A DNA stretch of 64,000 nt from Enterococcus malodoratus ATCC 43197 (GCF_000407185.1 NZ_KE136481.1:265136-329135), one strand, 5' to 3'; positions 36,249 through 46,087 are shown, numbered from the stretch's first letter. Notes: generated from the letters alone by a model not told the origin. Numbers and translations: made by a program.

Positions 36249-37457
36249 TTAATGGTAGAAGTCAAAGCGACCTTTCGACATCACTTCTTTGACCCCACCC
36301 GTTTCGAATAATGAGCGGTCCATAATGGCTTTTTTGATAAATGAAGCTGGATAAGCCGTTACCTCTGTTTTACCTACTAAACCAAACGCGTGAGTATTAC
36401 CGATTGAGGCAACTGATCCAAGCGACTTGAATGAAAATACCTTGCTTGGTTGTCCCTTGATTTGATCCAAGATATCCTTACCGGCATAAGATCCCATCTT
36501 CAATGCAATTTGTGCGGTTGTTGGATAAGGTCGATTGCTAGAAGGGTCCATTACTGCAGAAACATCTCCTAACAAGTAAACATCATCGTGATTTGGGTCA
36601 GTCAAGTTAGGTTTCACCATTACGCGTCCGCGACGTTCTTCAAAACCAGAATCGCCGATCACTTGGCTCCCACTAACACCTGTAGTCCAAACAATCGTTT
36701 TTGCTTTGAGTGCGACTAAATCATTTTCATCATCTTTTGAATTTTGATAAATGACTGCTCCTGGTTCTACTTTTTTAATTGGCTTGCCCGTTAATAATTT
36801 GACATCCCATTTGTTCAAATACTTGATACAATATTGACCGAGTTTATCGCTGAACATCGGTAAAATTTTGTCTACAGCCTCAACACAATAAATTTGGATA
36901 TCTTCAGGTTTTACGCCGGCGATATTTGCGAATGACTTACTTCCTTCAACAAGCGCGCCTACAAGCTCGATTCCTGTAAAACCAGCGCCGCAGACAACGA
37001 TACGCAAATATTCCTCATTCTTAGTTTCTTTATATTGCTTCATTTGTTCAATAATGTGTTTGTGCACTTGGTCGGCCGTCTTCACATCTACCATCTCTAA
37101 TGAGTTTTCTTTTACACCCGGTATACCAAATGACTCTGACTGAAACCCTAATGCTACGATCAAATAATCATACTTAAGTGTTTGATTTTCCAAATAAACT
37201 TCCTTTTGGTCGGCATCAATCTTATCTACCGTATCCTTGATAAACGTAGTTTTCTTCGGATTTACGACATCCTTAATGTCATAACAAATTTTTTCATCTG
37301 GTTGTGTTCCAGCAGCAACCTCGTGCAAACTAGTAGACTCATAGTGATAATCATTACGATCCACTAAAGTAATATGAATATCTGCCCCTGATTTTTGTAA
37401 TACATGCAGAGCCCGCAAACCTGCGTAACCTGCGCCTAAAATTACGATTTCTTTCAT
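36249..37457 (-). CDS. ndh: Type II NADH:(demethylmena)quinone dehydrogenase
   Basis: The protein has 402 residues. The FAD Rossmann fold IVILGAGYAGLRAL and the second NADH fold VVCGAGFTGIELVGAL are followed by VYLLGDVSAVMDPSSNRPYPTTAQIALKMG, the conserved FAD/quinone-site AQ-A motif of NDH-2. A C-terminal amphipathic region attaches it to the inner membrane face. It passes electrons from NADH to quinone without pumping protons. The next gene upstream on the same strand is menA and a polyprenyl diphosphate synthase lies beyond, so enzyme and quinone supply are clustered. Confidence 0.94.
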   Translation of the reverse strand: MKEIVILGAGYAGLRALHVLQKSGADIHITLVDRNDYHYESTSLHEVAAGTQPDEKICYDIKDVVNPKKTTFIKDTVDKIDADQKEVYLENQTLKYDYLIVALGFQSESFGIPGVKENSLEMVDVKTADQVHKHIIEQMKQYKETKNEEYLRIVVCGAGFTGIELVGALVEGSKSFANIAGVKPEDIQIYCVEAVDKILPMFSDKLGQYCIKYLNKWDVKLLTGKPIKKVEPGAVIYQNSKDDENDLVALKAKTIVWTTGVSGSQVIGDSGFEERRGRVMVKPNLTDPNHDDVYLLGDVSAVMDPSSNRPYPTTAQIALKMGSYAGKDILDQIKGQPSKVFSFKSLGSVASIGNTHAFGLVGKTEVTAYPASFIKKAIMDRSLFETGGVKEVMSKGRFDFYH

Positions 37458-37564
37458 TTTATATTCCTCCTAGTTTGTAACTATATAATTGATTTTTTTA
37501 AATCAAAAATTAAAACTCGTCAATTATATTGCTAAATAAATACTGGTGTTTTACAAAAATACGA

Positions 37565-37578
37565 AACGGATATCCGTT
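37565..37578 (-). other. 14-bp perfect palindrome at the end of menA
   Basis: AACGGATATCCGTT overlaps the menA stop codon and is followed on the minus strand by TCGTATTTTTG. It may be a weak terminator in the 119-bp gap before ndh. Confidence 0.5.
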
Positions 37579-38479
37579 AAAATAGAAACACCAATGCAAA
37601 ACTGATCACTTGTGCGGCAGCCCCTACTGCTAAGATTCTTACCGCACAAATAAACGTTTCTCGTTTAACTTGTTTGGTAAGAAACATCTGAATTTGTTTG
37701 TAGATATACGGTACCGCAAAAATCGTCCCCAGCATTGACCATGGAGCGATTCCGATGACTACCGAAAGTAAGATTGCCAAGAAAGCGACAAGGTTCATCC
37801 CTACAAATAAGCGAATTGCTCGCTGCTTTCCTAAATAATGTACCAATGTAAAGCGATTATTCTTTTCGTCTTCTTCTAAGTCACAAATATTGTTCGCCAG
37901 CATCAAGTTTGCGATCCATAACGTATTCGGTAATGAGATCAAAAAAATTTCACTTATATTAGTAAAGCTCCATTGGAAAACTTCATACGTATTCAAATAC
38001 ACACACAAACATGTAATCATAAACCCCATTGTTAATCCTGAAAAAACTTCTCCCAACGGAAGACTAGATAATGGCTTTGGACCAGATGAATAAAAAATTC
38101 CCACACCATAGCAAAATAACCCCATCAATAAAAAAGGCCACCCGACTACGAAAGACAAACCGATTCCGATCAATGCCGAAACAATGATCATTCCCATCAT
38201 CATTTGAAAAACTAGTTTCAAATCCAAGTTCTCTCGTCCAATGATATTGGTTTTCTCTCGATAGTCGTGAATTTCCGTCGCATGGTGGTAGTCGTTGTAA
38301 TTGTCTAAAATATCTACCGCCATATTGAAAATGAACATCGCGATAAAGTACAACAGGACTAAACCTAAATGAAGTTTGTGAAAATTATACAGGCTAAAAC
38401 AAATCCCAATAAAAAAAGGCAGGACACTCGCGGTTTTCGCTTTAAATTCCACGAGCTCCAAGAAAACGGTTAAATTCAT
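37577..38479 (-). CDS. menA: 1,4-dihydroxy-2-naphthoate polyprenyltransferase (UbiA family)
   Basis: The protein has 300 residues from the ATG at 38479; a TTG six codons upstream is possible, and neither has an ideal ribosome-binding site. It has about eight to nine membrane helices. The first Asp-rich motif is in NMAVDILDNYNDYHHA (NxxxDxxxD-like) and the second in NNICDLEEDEKNNRFT. Such pairs bind Mg-prenyl diphosphate in UbiA enzymes. It attaches the polyprenyl tail to DHNA, the committed membrane step of demethylmenaquinone synthesis. It is divergent from the prenyl synthase and upstream of ndh. Confidence 0.92.
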   Translation of the reverse strand: MNLTVFLELVEFKAKTASVLPFFIGICFSLYNFHKLHLGLVLLYFIAMFIFNMAVDILDNYNDYHHATEIHDYREKTNIIGRENLDLKLVFQMMMGMIIVSALIGIGLSFVVGWPFLLMGLFCYGVGIFYSSGPKPLSSLPLGEVFSGLTMGFMITCLCVYLNTYEVFQWSFTNISEIFLISLPNTLWIANLMLANNICDLEEDEKNNRFTLVHYLGKQRAIRLFVGMNLVAFLAILLSVVIGIAPWSMLGTIFAVPYIYKQIQMFLTKQVKRETFICAVRILAVGAAAQVISFALVFLF

Positions 38480-38660
38480 CTCACCCAACTTTCTCAATTT
38501 TCTTTTTCGTATTCATTATGCTATTTTTAATCCTTTTGTTCAAAAGATCTGCTTGCCTTTTCTGTGTAAACTTCTCCATTTCATCATTCGAGCATTCTGG
38601 TAGTTTTTCTGATAGTCATAGGATAGAATAAGATTGAAAACATTGTTAGAAGGAGCACCT

Positions 38661-39635
38661 ATGTTAGACTATTGGAATGAATACCCAAAAATTCAAGAAA
38701 ATCTAATTCAAGTTAAGAAATTGATCTCACAAAGACTTGTTATTAATAATAAATCGATTGAAGAGGCCATCACAAAATTTTCTTCCACAGGAGGAAAAAT
38801 GATTCGTCCGGCACTCTTTTTTCTTTTTGCTGATTTTGGGAATAAAAAAGATCAAGAACAACTGGTAAAAATCGCAGCTTCTCTTGAATTGCTGCATTCG
38901 GCTACATTGGTTCATGATGATATCATTGACGATTCTCCTACCAGACGTGGTATGCCCTCAATCCAATCTCGTTTTGGTAAAGACGTCGCGGTTTACACAG
39001 GAGATTTTATGTATACTAGCTATTTTGAACTATTAGCAGAATGCATGAGCCAAACCCCTTTCCTATTAAAAAATGCACAGTCAATGAAAAAAGTCTTACA
39101 AGGTGAACTAACTCAAATGGCCGGTACCTTTAATCCTGATCAGACAATCAAGGACTATCTGCGAAACATTAATGGTAAAACAGCGGAATTGATTCGACTC
39201 AGTTGTCATGAAGGAGCCTATTTTGGTGGAGCAGATGAGAAATTGCAATCCCGGGCAAAACGAATCGGTTCTGCCATCGGATTAGCTTTTCAAGTATATG
39301 ATGATATTTTGAATTTCTCTTTAGAACTGGGAAATGAACAAAAGCCAATCCTAACTGATGTACAACAAGGAATTTTCACTCTGCCTTTACTGATTGCACG
39401 CGATGAGCAACCAGTAATTATTCGACCTTACCTAGAAAAACCTGAAACTTTATCTCAGCAAGAATTAATTCAATTAGCACTCTATGTTGATAAATTTGGG
39501 GGAATTGCTGGTGCACTGAAGTTTGCAGAGAATTTAACGCAGAAGGCTTTGACTGAAATACAAGAATTACCTGAAGGAAAAAGTAAGGAGATTCTCAAAA
39601 AAGTGGCTACGCAACTACTAGAACGTTCCTATTAG
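38661..39635 (+). CDS. Long-chain polyprenyl diphosphate synthase
   Basis: The protein has 324 residues from the ATG at 38661 (AAGGAG at 5 bp). First Asp-rich motif LVHDDIIDDSPTRRG (DDxxD) and second VYDDILNFS (DDxxN, a common variant) mark an all-trans isoprenyl diphosphate synthase. GGKMIRPALFFL is the IPP-binding region. The small residue pattern before the first motif (LELLHSATL) is of the long-chain (hepta- to nonaprenyl) type. It should supply the side chain for MenA encoded across the divergent promoter. No separate HepS-like subunit is next to it. Confidence 0.9.
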   Translation: MLDYWNEYPKIQENLIQVKKLISQRLVINNKSIEEAITKFSSTGGKMIRPALFFLFADFGNKKDQEQLVKIAASLELLHSATLVHDDIIDDSPTRRGMPSIQSRFGKDVAVYTGDFMYTSYFELLAECMSQTPFLLKNAQSMKKVLQGELTQMAGTFNPDQTIKDYLRNINGKTAELIRLSCHEGAYFGGADEKLQSRAKRIGSAIGLAFQVYDDILNFSLELGNEQKPILTDVQQGIFTLPLLIARDEQPVIIRPYLEKPETLSQQELIQLALYVDKFGGIAGALKFAENLTQKALTEIQELPEGKSKEILKKVATQLLERSY

Positions 39636-39640
39636 AATAT

Positions 39641-39701
39641 CAAAAAAGACCCTAAGCATACGAGATGCGACAAAAATTTCGTATACTTAGGTTCTTTTTA
39701 T
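39641..39701 (+). terminator. Terminator of the polyprenyl synthase gene
   Basis: AAAGACCCTAAGCATACGA and TCGTATACTTAGGTTCTTTTT form a long imperfect stem with a T-rich 3' side. Confidence 0.82.
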
Positions 39702-39763
39702 TATTATTTTGTTTTTATACTCAATTGTTAGAGACAGTTCTTCATCTTCCATTTTTAACATGT

Positions 39764-39788
39764 TAGAATGAACATGAAAACGCATAAG
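39764..39788 (+). promoter_or_regulatory. Probable glpP -10 with overlapping cre-like site
   Basis: TAGAAT (39764-39769) is a likely -10. ATGAAAACGCATAAG (39774-39788) matches the CcpA cre consensus WTGNAANCGNWNNCW except near the 3' end. A site over the transcription start would suit carbon catabolite repression of glycerol genes. Low certainty. Confidence 0.4.
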
Positions 39789-39800
39789 GAGTAATGATGA

Positions 39801-40370
39801 ATGAATACTCATGAACTATATAAGAAATTGGAACTCTCTCCGGTAATCGCTGCGTCAAAAAACGAAGCAGAGCTCGATGCCGCCATAAAATCGGAAAGTG
39901 AAGTCATCTTTGTGCTCCAATCACATCTGATGGAACTTGCAGAGCTATCTAAAAAAATCAGATCAAGTAACAAAGCAGCAATTTTGCATATCGATTTGGT
40001 TAAGGGGTTATCGTCAGATGAAATGGCCGTTGATTTTATTAAACAATCTACTACTTTTGACGGAATCATTTCCACCAAGCCAGCAATTATTCGCCATGCA
40101 AAAAAACATGGCTTGCTAGCAATCCAACGTTTCTTTCTTTTGGATTCTTCCGCTTTAGAAAATGTCAACCGCCAACTAAAATATACAGAGGCTGATTTAG
40201 TCGAGGTTCTTCCTAGCGTCTCGCCAAAAATTATCAAAGAACTGGTCCATCATTCTAAAAGACCACTGATCGTCGGCGGTCTGATCCGTGACAAAGAAGA
40301 CATCATGGGCGCTTTAGGTGCTGGGAGTCTTGCTGTGTCAACGACAGAAAGTTCGATTTGGTCAATTTAG
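39801..40370 (+). CDS. glpP: Glycerol-3-phosphate-responsive antiterminator GlpP
   Basis: The protein has 189 residues, AAGGAG at 9 bp. It is a TIM-barrel-like GlpP family protein: SPVIAASKNEAELDAAI, LHIDLVKGLSSDEMAVDFI, DGIISTKPAIIRHAKKHGLLAIQRFFLLDS and the C-terminal VGGLIRDKEDIMGALGAGSLAVSTT. With G3P bound, GlpP prevents termination in leaders of glp operons. Here a promoter and a strong terminator-bearing leader follow immediately, ahead of a flavoprotein operon, so the regulator and its presumed target are adjacent. Confidence 0.93.
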   Translation: MNTHELYKKLELSPVIAASKNEAELDAAIKSESEVIFVLQSHLMELAELSKKIRSSNKAAILHIDLVKGLSSDEMAVDFIKQSTTFDGIISTKPAIIRHAKKHGLLAIQRFFLLDSSALENVNRQLKYTEADLVEVLPSVSPKIIKELVHHSKRPLIVGGLIRDKEDIMGALGAGSLAVSTTESSIWSI

Positions 40371-40373
40371 AGA

Positions 40374-40402
40374 TTGTTGCACTTTCATAAAGGTGTTATA
40401 AT
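40374..40402 (+). promoter_or_regulatory. Promoter of the flavoprotein operon
   Basis: TTGTTG (40374-40379) and TATAAT (40397-40402) with a 17-bp spacer, starting right after the glpP stop codon. Confidence 0.75.
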
Positions 40403-40409
40403 ACAGGTA

Positions 40410-40492
40410 ATTAAATATCGGCTAGAGATAAAAAGAGTATAGCGACAAACGTCAACAAACATTGGCGTCTGTTAACTGTACTCTTTTTTTGC
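40410..40492 (+). terminator. Leader terminator, presumed GlpP antitermination target
   Basis: AAAAAGAGTA (from 40430) pairs with TACTCTTTTTTT (to 40489). Inside, GACA/TGTT, ACG/CGT and CAA/TTG continue the stem. The hairpin with its T-run lies between the promoter and the first operon gene, so transcripts should stop unless antiterminated. The position beside glpP identifies GlpP as the likely factor. Confidence 0.82.
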
Positions 40493-40550
40493 TGCGTTCA
40501 ATTGCAAACACTAAGGGAGTCAGCATTTAGAAAAACGGGAGGAATTGTTC

Positions 40551-41999
40551 ATGTATGATGTAATTGTAATCGGTTGCGGAATTGTTGGTTCCGCTACTGC
40601 CTATGAACTAAGCAAATATCAACTAAAGACCCTAGTCGTAGAGGCTGAAAATGACGTTAGTCTCGGTGCTACTAGGGCGAACAGTGCCATCTTACACGCA
40701 GGGTTTGACCCTGAACCTGGCAGTCTGATGGCCAAACTCAACGTTGAAGGCGCAGAACGTGCAAAAGAACTTTGTCAAAAACTGTCCGTTCACTATGATC
40801 AGATTGGTTCCCTTGTCGTTGCTTTTTCATCTGAAGAGCTTGACTTAATTCAAGTTCTTTATGAGCGTGGTGTGAAAAATGGTGTAAAAGATTTAGCGTT
40901 ATTAGATCAAAATGCGCTTCATCAAATGGAGCCTAATCTTTCGAAGAAAAGTCTAGGTGCCCTGCATGCTCCAACAGCAGCAATCGTAAATCCATGGGAA
41001 TTTTGCCTTGCTTTAGCAGAAACTGCCGTGAGAAATGATGTGGAAATTGCTCTAAATAATCGGGTGAATAAAATTCAGAAGACAGAAAATGGTTATCTAG
41101 TCACGACAAATCAAACCACCCATCAGACAAAATATATCTTCAATGCCGCCGGGGTTCATTCGGACGATATTCACAACCTGATTGCCGAGCCCAATTTTGA
41201 AATTACGCCCAAACGCGGCGAATACTACCTTTTAGATAAATCAGAGGGAGACGTTGTGAATCATGTCATCTTCCAGTGTCCTTCGAGTGTTGGAAAAGGC
41301 GTTTTAATCAGTCCGACTGTCCACGGAAATTTAGTCGTAGGACCTAATTCAGAAGCAGTTTTACGAGATGAACTAGACAGCGGTAAAGATACCGGAAATA
41401 CTGCGCTGGGCTTAAAAGCCGTTGCAGATCTGGCGAAAAAGTCTCTCCCAGAGCTCAATTTACGCCAATCAATTCGAAATTTCTCTGGTGTTCGAGCTAA
41501 TAACAGCACTGGCGATTTCGTCCTGCAGGAGGCAGCTCCTGGATTTATCGATCTAGCGGGGATAAAATCACCTGGGCTCACCTCTGCCCCAGCGATCGCC
41601 TTGTATGGCATTGAAATGTTGGAAAAGTCAGTTAACAGAAAATTTTCATTAAAAAATAACTATGTTGATTCCCGGGATAAAATCGTCTTTGATGAGCTTA
41701 GTATTGACGAAAAAAATGAAGTGATTTCTAGCGATAAAAACTATGGCAGAGTTATTTGCCGTTGTGAAACGATTACTGAAGGAGAAATTCGAGCGGCGGC
41801 TCACTCCCCTGTTCCACCCGTTTCTGTTGATGGGATCAAACGCAGGTGTAACGCCGGAATGGGACGATGTCAGGGAGGTTTTTGTGGGCCAAGAGTCGTC
41901 GAAATCTTGGCGGAGGAGCTGCATAAATCTCCATTAGATATTTTGCAAGATCGTGCAGGCAGTAGTATTTTAGTCGGCACGACAAAAGGAGGTCGTTGA
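40551..41999 (+). CDS. FAD-dependent glycerol-3-phosphate dehydrogenase-like oxidoreductase with C-terminal BFD-type [2Fe-2S] domain
   Basis: The protein has 482 residues from the ATG at 40551 (GGGAGG at 8 bp). An N-terminal DAO/GlpA-type flavoprotein (VIVIGCGIVGSATAYELS, SLGATRANSAILHAGFDPEPG) covers about residues 1-370. The C-terminus (about 395-465) is a BFD-like [2Fe-2S] domain with Cys in VICRCETIT, KRRCNAGMGRCQGGFCGPR. This is the GlpA-like subunit of an anaerobic-type G3P dehydrogenase family seen in Clostridia and Lactobacillales, distinct from the single-subunit GlpO/GlpD. Substrate G3P is inferred from GlpP control. It is followed 1 bp later by the second flavoprotein. Confidence 0.88.
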   Translation: MYDVIVIGCGIVGSATAYELSKYQLKTLVVEAENDVSLGATRANSAILHAGFDPEPGSLMAKLNVEGAERAKELCQKLSVHYDQIGSLVVAFSSEELDLIQVLYERGVKNGVKDLALLDQNALHQMEPNLSKKSLGALHAPTAAIVNPWEFCLALAETAVRNDVEIALNNRVNKIQKTENGYLVTTNQTTHQTKYIFNAAGVHSDDIHNLIAEPNFEITPKRGEYYLLDKSEGDVVNHVIFQCPSSVGKGVLISPTVHGNLVVGPNSEAVLRDELDSGKDTGNTALGLKAVADLAKKSLPELNLRQSIRNFSGVRANNSTGDFVLQEAAPGFIDLAGIKSPGLTSAPAIALYGIEMLEKSVNRKFSLKNNYVDSRDKIVFDELSIDEKNEVISSDKNYGRVICRCETITEGEIRAAAHSPVPPVSVDGIKRRCNAGMGRCQGGFCGPRVVEILAEELHKSPLDILQDRAGSSILVGTTKGGR

Positions 42000-42000
42000 T

Positions 42001-43263
42001 ATGCATGAATTAATCGTAATTGGTGGCGGTCCGGCTGGCTTAGCAGCGGCTGTAGCGGCGCATGAAAAAGGCATCACAGATATTCTGATCATTGAACGTG
42101 ATCAAAAACTTGGCGGAATTTTGAATCAATGTATTCACAACGGTTTTGGTCTGCACTATTTTAAAGAAGAATTGACTGGACCTGAATATGCGGCTCGATT
42201 TATCAATATGGTACAGGAGGCGAATATTGAGGTTTTACTTGATACGATGGTCTTAGAGGTAACTGAAAATAAAGAAGTACACATTGTTAATAAAGAACAA
42301 GGTTACCAGATACTAACAGCCAAGGCATTAGTATTTGCTATGGGGTGTCGTGAAAGGACTCGCGGAGCTATTGGTATTGCTGGCAGCCGCCCAGCCGGGG
42401 TCTTTACTGCTGGTACTGCGCAAAGATATGTTAACATGGAAGGTTATATAGTTGGGAAAAAGGTAATAATTCTAGGATCAGGTGATATTGGTTTGATAAT
42501 GGCCCGCAGAATGACCCTTGAAGGTGCTGATGTTCTGGCGTGCATCGAGGTTATGCCCTATTCCGGCGGACTAACTCGAAATATTGTTCAATGTTTGGAT
42601 GATTATGCCATCCCTCTTCTTTTATCTCATACAATCACCGAAATTCGCGGAAAAAACCGAGTGGAACAAGTTGTTGTTTCAAAAGTTGATGAGAAACGGC
42701 AGCCAATTTCTGGTACAGAGCAAACGTTTGATTGTGATACGATTTTGTTATCCGTTGGATTGATTCCGGAAAACGAATTAAGTCGTGATGCTCATCTTGA
42801 TTTGGATTCAAAAACTAACGGCCCATTTGTTTATGAAAATATGGAGACATCCGTTCCGGGGATTTTTGCTTGCGGCAACGTTGTCCACGTTCATGATTTA
42901 GTAGACTTTGTAACTGCTGAAAGCATAAAAGCCGGTACTTCGGCCGCCACCTATATTTTAGAACAAGAAAAAGAATCTACCCAATATCTCACTATCAAAA
43001 ATGGTGATCACGTTACGTATGTTGTTCCCCAAAAAATTCGTGCTGATAATATCGATCGCCGAACTGAGCTTTTTTTCCGGGTCAATAAGGTCTTTGATGA
43101 CAGTCAGATACTGATCAAATCCAAAGGAGAAGTTTTAGCGAAACAAAAAAAAAGCTACATCGTCCCTGGAGAAATGGAAAAAATGAAGCTCTCAAAAAAG
43201 GTTTTGGATAAAGTCACGAATGGAGAGTTGGAAATTTGTGTCGAGGAGGTAGCAAAATCATGA
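42001..43263 (+). CDS. FAD/NAD(P)-dependent oxidoreductase subunit
   Basis: The protein has 420 residues. Pyridine-nucleotide-disulfide oxidoreductase fold: FAD motif LIVIGGGPAGLAAAVAA, second dinucleotide motif KVIILGSGDIGLIMARRM and the late FAD site GIFACGNVVHVHDLVDFV. It has Cys in LGGILNQCIHNGFG but no CxxxxC redox pair, so it is closer to HcnB/opine-dehydrogenase-type subunits than to thioredoxin reductase. It probably channels electrons from the GlpA-like subunit to NAD or a quinone. Its stop overlaps the DUF1667 start (ATGA), showing tight coupling. Confidence 0.88.
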   Translation: MHELIVIGGGPAGLAAAVAAHEKGITDILIIERDQKLGGILNQCIHNGFGLHYFKEELTGPEYAARFINMVQEANIEVLLDTMVLEVTENKEVHIVNKEQGYQILTAKALVFAMGCRERTRGAIGIAGSRPAGVFTAGTAQRYVNMEGYIVGKKVIILGSGDIGLIMARRMTLEGADVLACIEVMPYSGGLTRNIVQCLDDYAIPLLLSHTITEIRGKNRVEQVVVSKVDEKRQPISGTEQTFDCDTILLSVGLIPENELSRDAHLDLDSKTNGPFVYENMETSVPGIFACGNVVHVHDLVDFVTAESIKAGTSAATYILEQEKESTQYLTIKNGDHVTYVVPQKIRADNIDRRTELFFRVNKVFDDSQILIKSKGEVLAKQKKSYIVPGEMEKMKLSKKVLDKVTNGELEICVEEVAKS

Positions 43264-43613
43264 AAAAATTTATCTGCATCATGTGCCCAAAAGGTTGTCA
43301 TTTAACGGTCGATGAGAATAATGATTTTCAAGTGAGCGGTCATAGCTGCAACAAAGGTGTGAAATATGGCAAAGCGGAGGCTACTAACCCTGTACGAGTC
43401 GTGACATCTACGGTTATCGTTAATGCCGGCAATGAACATCTCTGTTCCGTTAAAACATCTGATGGTATTCCAAAAGCTGCTGTATTGGAGGCAATGAAGG
43501 AAATAAATAACGTTCAATTGAAGGCACCGGTAAAAATCGGTGACATTGCCATCAAAAACCTTCTGGATACTGGTGTCGATGTTATTACAACAAGTGACGT
43601 TCAAGCAAGTTAA
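43260..43613 (+). CDS. DUF1667 Cys-rich subunit
   Basis: The protein has 117 residues from the ATG in ATGA at 43260 (GAGGAGG upstream). Conserved Cys occur as ICIMCPKGCHL and GHSCNKGVKYGKAE, four residues able to bind an Fe-S cluster or zinc, followed by the DUF1667 core RVVTSTVIV...VKTSDGIPKAAVLEAMKEI. DUF1667 proteins accompany the GlpA-like/FAD-NAD pair in anaerobes and Lactobacillales; their job is untested as far as I know. It is the third gene of the operon, ending at a bidirectional terminator. Confidence 0.88.
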   Translation: MKKFICIMCPKGCHLTVDENNDFQVSGHSCNKGVKYGKAEATNPVRVVTSTVIVNAGNEHLCSVKTSDGIPKAAVLEAMKEINNVQLKAPVKIGDIAIKNLLDTGVDVITTSDVQAS

Positions 43614-43627
43614 ATAATCCAAGCATT

Positions 43628-43668
43628 AAAATGCCCCTCAAAAGAAATCTTTTGAGGGGCATTTATAA
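43628..43668. terminator. Bidirectional terminator between the DUF1667 gene and pheT
   Basis: AATGCCCCTCAAAAG/CTTTTGAGGGGCATT is a near-perfect long stem just before the pheT stop. Confidence 0.9.
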
Positions 43669-43669
43669 T

Positions 43670-46087
43670 TTAGCGGATAACCGCTTCTAATTTTTCTTCT
43701 AACTTCTTAGTAACTTTATCCATAATACGATTGATCTCTTCATCAGTCAAAGTCGCTTCAGGATTTACAAAAGTTAAAGTGTAGGCCATCGATTTCTTGC
43801 CCGTCTCGATGTTTGCGCCTTGGTATACATCAAAAACTTGCAACTTAGTCAAGAATTTTCCAGCAGCTGCGGAAATTATCTCAGTAATATCCGAATTAGT
43901 ACTAGATTCGTTTACCAACATGGCGATATCGCGACTAACCGCAGGATATTTTGAAACAGCCTCAAATACTAACGGTGCCTTTTCTGATCCAATTAATGCC
44001 TCTAAGTTCAATTCAGCAACATAAGCTGATTTCAATTCGTAATTTCCTGCCATTTTCGGATGTACTTGACCAACAAACCCGATTCGTTCCTCTCCAAGAT
44101 AAATACCAGCCGTTTGTCCTGGATGCATTTCAGGCATTTGCAGCGCTTGATAAGAAATTGACTCCGTCAATCCTAACCCTTCGATCAACTCTTCGACCAT
44201 TCCTTTGATCGTATAGTAATCGCATGCTTTGGCTTTTCCTGCCCAAGATTTGTCGACAACATTTCCTGTCACAGCGATTGCTAAATGATTCTGTTCAATT
44301 GGCAAATCCTTTTTAGGATCATTGTTTTGATAAAAGACGTGGCCAATTTCATAGAACGCTACATCATTATTTTTACGGGCGACGTTATAAGATAAATCTT
44401 CTAACAGACCGCTGATTAGATTCAATCGCATCGTTGAGCGATCCTCACTCATCGGCCATGCGACGCGTGTCACCTTGCTTTCATTTAATAGAAATTGTTG
44501 TGCTTTCGCTTCTGTTGTTAGTGCGTAACTAATAGCTTCTGATAAACCGGCACCCTCTAAAAGATTCCGTACTTTTCTTGTCGCCTTTTGAGCTTCAGTT
44601 AAAAATCCAGCAACTGTTTGCCCCTCCGGTAACGTTGAAGGCAGGTTATTGTAGCCATAAATTCGTGCGATTTCTTCCATCAAATCAGCTTCAATCGTAA
44701 TGTCCCAACGACGTGGCGGTACACTAGCTGTAGTTACACCGTCCCTGACCTCTGAAGCAAACCCAAGTGCTTTGAAGATATCGTTGATTTGTTCTTGTGA
44801 TAAGTCCGTTCCTAAGAAACGATTGACATTTTCAAGAGTCGTACTTACTTCAATATTTTTAGGTTGTACTTCGCTACCTTTGACCGCACCTTGTAAAACT
44901 TTACCATCAGCTAGTTCCGCGATCATCGCAGCGGCCACTTCACCAGCTAAACTGATATCCCCTTGATTTATACCTTTTTCAAAACGCATAGATGCTTCGC
45001 TTCGCAAGTTGTAGCTTTGCGAAGTGCGACGAACCAATGTATGATCAAACATCGCCATTTCCAAAGCAACTGTTGTCGTTTCATCAGAAATTTCTGAATC
45101 CAATCCACCCATAATACCAGCTAGTGCAACAGGAATATCGCCATTCGTGATCACGATATTTTCAGGATTTAATGTTCGTTCAACGCTATCTAAAGTTGTG
45201 AATGGTTCGTTTTCTTTAGCTCGACGAACCATGATTTCTTTGCTGCCTAATTTGTCATAGTCAAACGCATGCAGTGGTTGTCCAAACAATAGTAAAATGT
45301 AGTTCGTTACATCCACTACATTGCTGATTGGACGAATACCTTCGTTCATTAAACGATTTTGCAGCCATTGTGGGCTTGGTCCGATTTTAACGTTTTCGAT
45401 GATTCGAATTTCATAATGCGGCGCATCATTTTCATCAGTCACAGATACAGTAATTTTGTCACTGGCTTTTTCATCTGCTTCTTTCAATTCAACAGCCGGA
45501 AAATTAACCTTTTTATTATAGATCGCTGCTACTTCATGAGCAACACCGCGAATGCTTAATGCATCAGCTCGGTTAGGTGTGATCGATAGATCAATGATCG
45601 TATCATCCATTTCCAAATATTGAAAAACAGGTTCGCCTGCAACGGCATCCTCTGGCAAATAGTAAATTCCTTCAGAATATTCTTTTGGAATCACTGAGTC
45701 GCTGTATCCAAGCTCTTGCAATGAACAAATCATTCCGTTCGAAACTTGACCACGCATTTTACCTTTTTTAATTTTTACATTGCCGGCTATCCGAGAACCA
45801 GGCAATGCAACAATTACCTTAACGCCCGCTTTAATATTCGGTGCTCCGCAAACAATCTGAGACAATTCTTCTTCACCGACGTCTACCTGACAAATCGACA
45901 GATGGTCGGAGTCAGGATGTGGAATACATTCTTTTACATCACCGACAACGATTTTTTTTAAACCGTCTTCTGGTGATTCCAACCCTTCAACTTCGATCCC
46001 TGTCAATGAAAGACGATCCGCTAAGTCTTTCGGTGCGACATCTTTTACATCGACATATTCATTTAACCATTTATATGAAACTAACAT
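43670..46087 (-). CDS. pheT: Phenylalanyl-tRNA synthetase beta subunit
   Basis: The protein has 805 residues, the usual length. N-terminal [14 protein letters not shown] with the EMAP/OB tRNA-binding fold (about 40-150), B3/B4 editing domain (about 210-380, [19 protein letters not shown]), B5 (about 400-475), the synthetase-like core ([13 protein letters not shown]) and a C-terminal FDX-ACB anticodon-binding domain. It forms the alpha2-beta2 enzyme with PheS, edits Tyr-tRNA-Phe and binds tRNA. The gene follows pheS by 6 bp, and both are under the T-box. Confidence 0.97.
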   Translation of the reverse strand: MLVSYKWLNEYVDVKDVAPKDLADRLSLTGIEVEGLESPEDGLKKIVVGDVKECIPHPDSDHLSICQVDVGEEELSQIVCGAPNIKAGVKVIVALPGSRIAGNVKIKKGKMRGQVSNGMICSLQELGYSDSVIPKEYSEGIYYLPEDAVAGEPVFQYLEMDDTIIDLSITPNRADALSIRGVAHEVAAIYNKKVNFPAVELKEADEKASDKITVSVTDENDAPHYEIRIIENVKIGPSPQWLQNRLMNEGIRPISNVVDVTNYILLLFGQPLHAFDYDKLGSKEIMVRRAKENEPFTTLDSVERTLNPENIVITNGDIPVALAGIMGGLDSEISDETTTVALEMAMFDHTLVRRTSQSYNLRSEASMRFEKGINQGDISLAGEVAAAMIAELADGKVLQGAVKGSEVQPKNIEVSTTLENVNRFLGTDLSQEQINDIFKALGFASEVRDGVTTASVPPRRWDITIEADLMEEIARIYGYNNLPSTLPEGQTVAGFLTEAQKATRKVRNLLEGAGLSEAISYALTTEAKAQQFLLNESKVTRVAWPMSEDRSTMRLNLISGLLEDLSYNVARKNNDVAFYEIGHVFYQNNDPKKDLPIEQNHLAIAVTGNVVDKSWAGKAKACDYYTIKGMVEELIEGLGLTESISYQALQMPEMHPGQTAGIYLGEERIGFVGQVHPKMAGNYELKSAYVAELNLEALIGSEKAPLVFEAVSKYPAVSRDIAMLVNESSTNSDITEIISAAAGKFLTKLQVFDVYQGANIETGKKSMAYTLTFVNPEATLTDEEINRIMDKVTKKLEEKLEAVIR

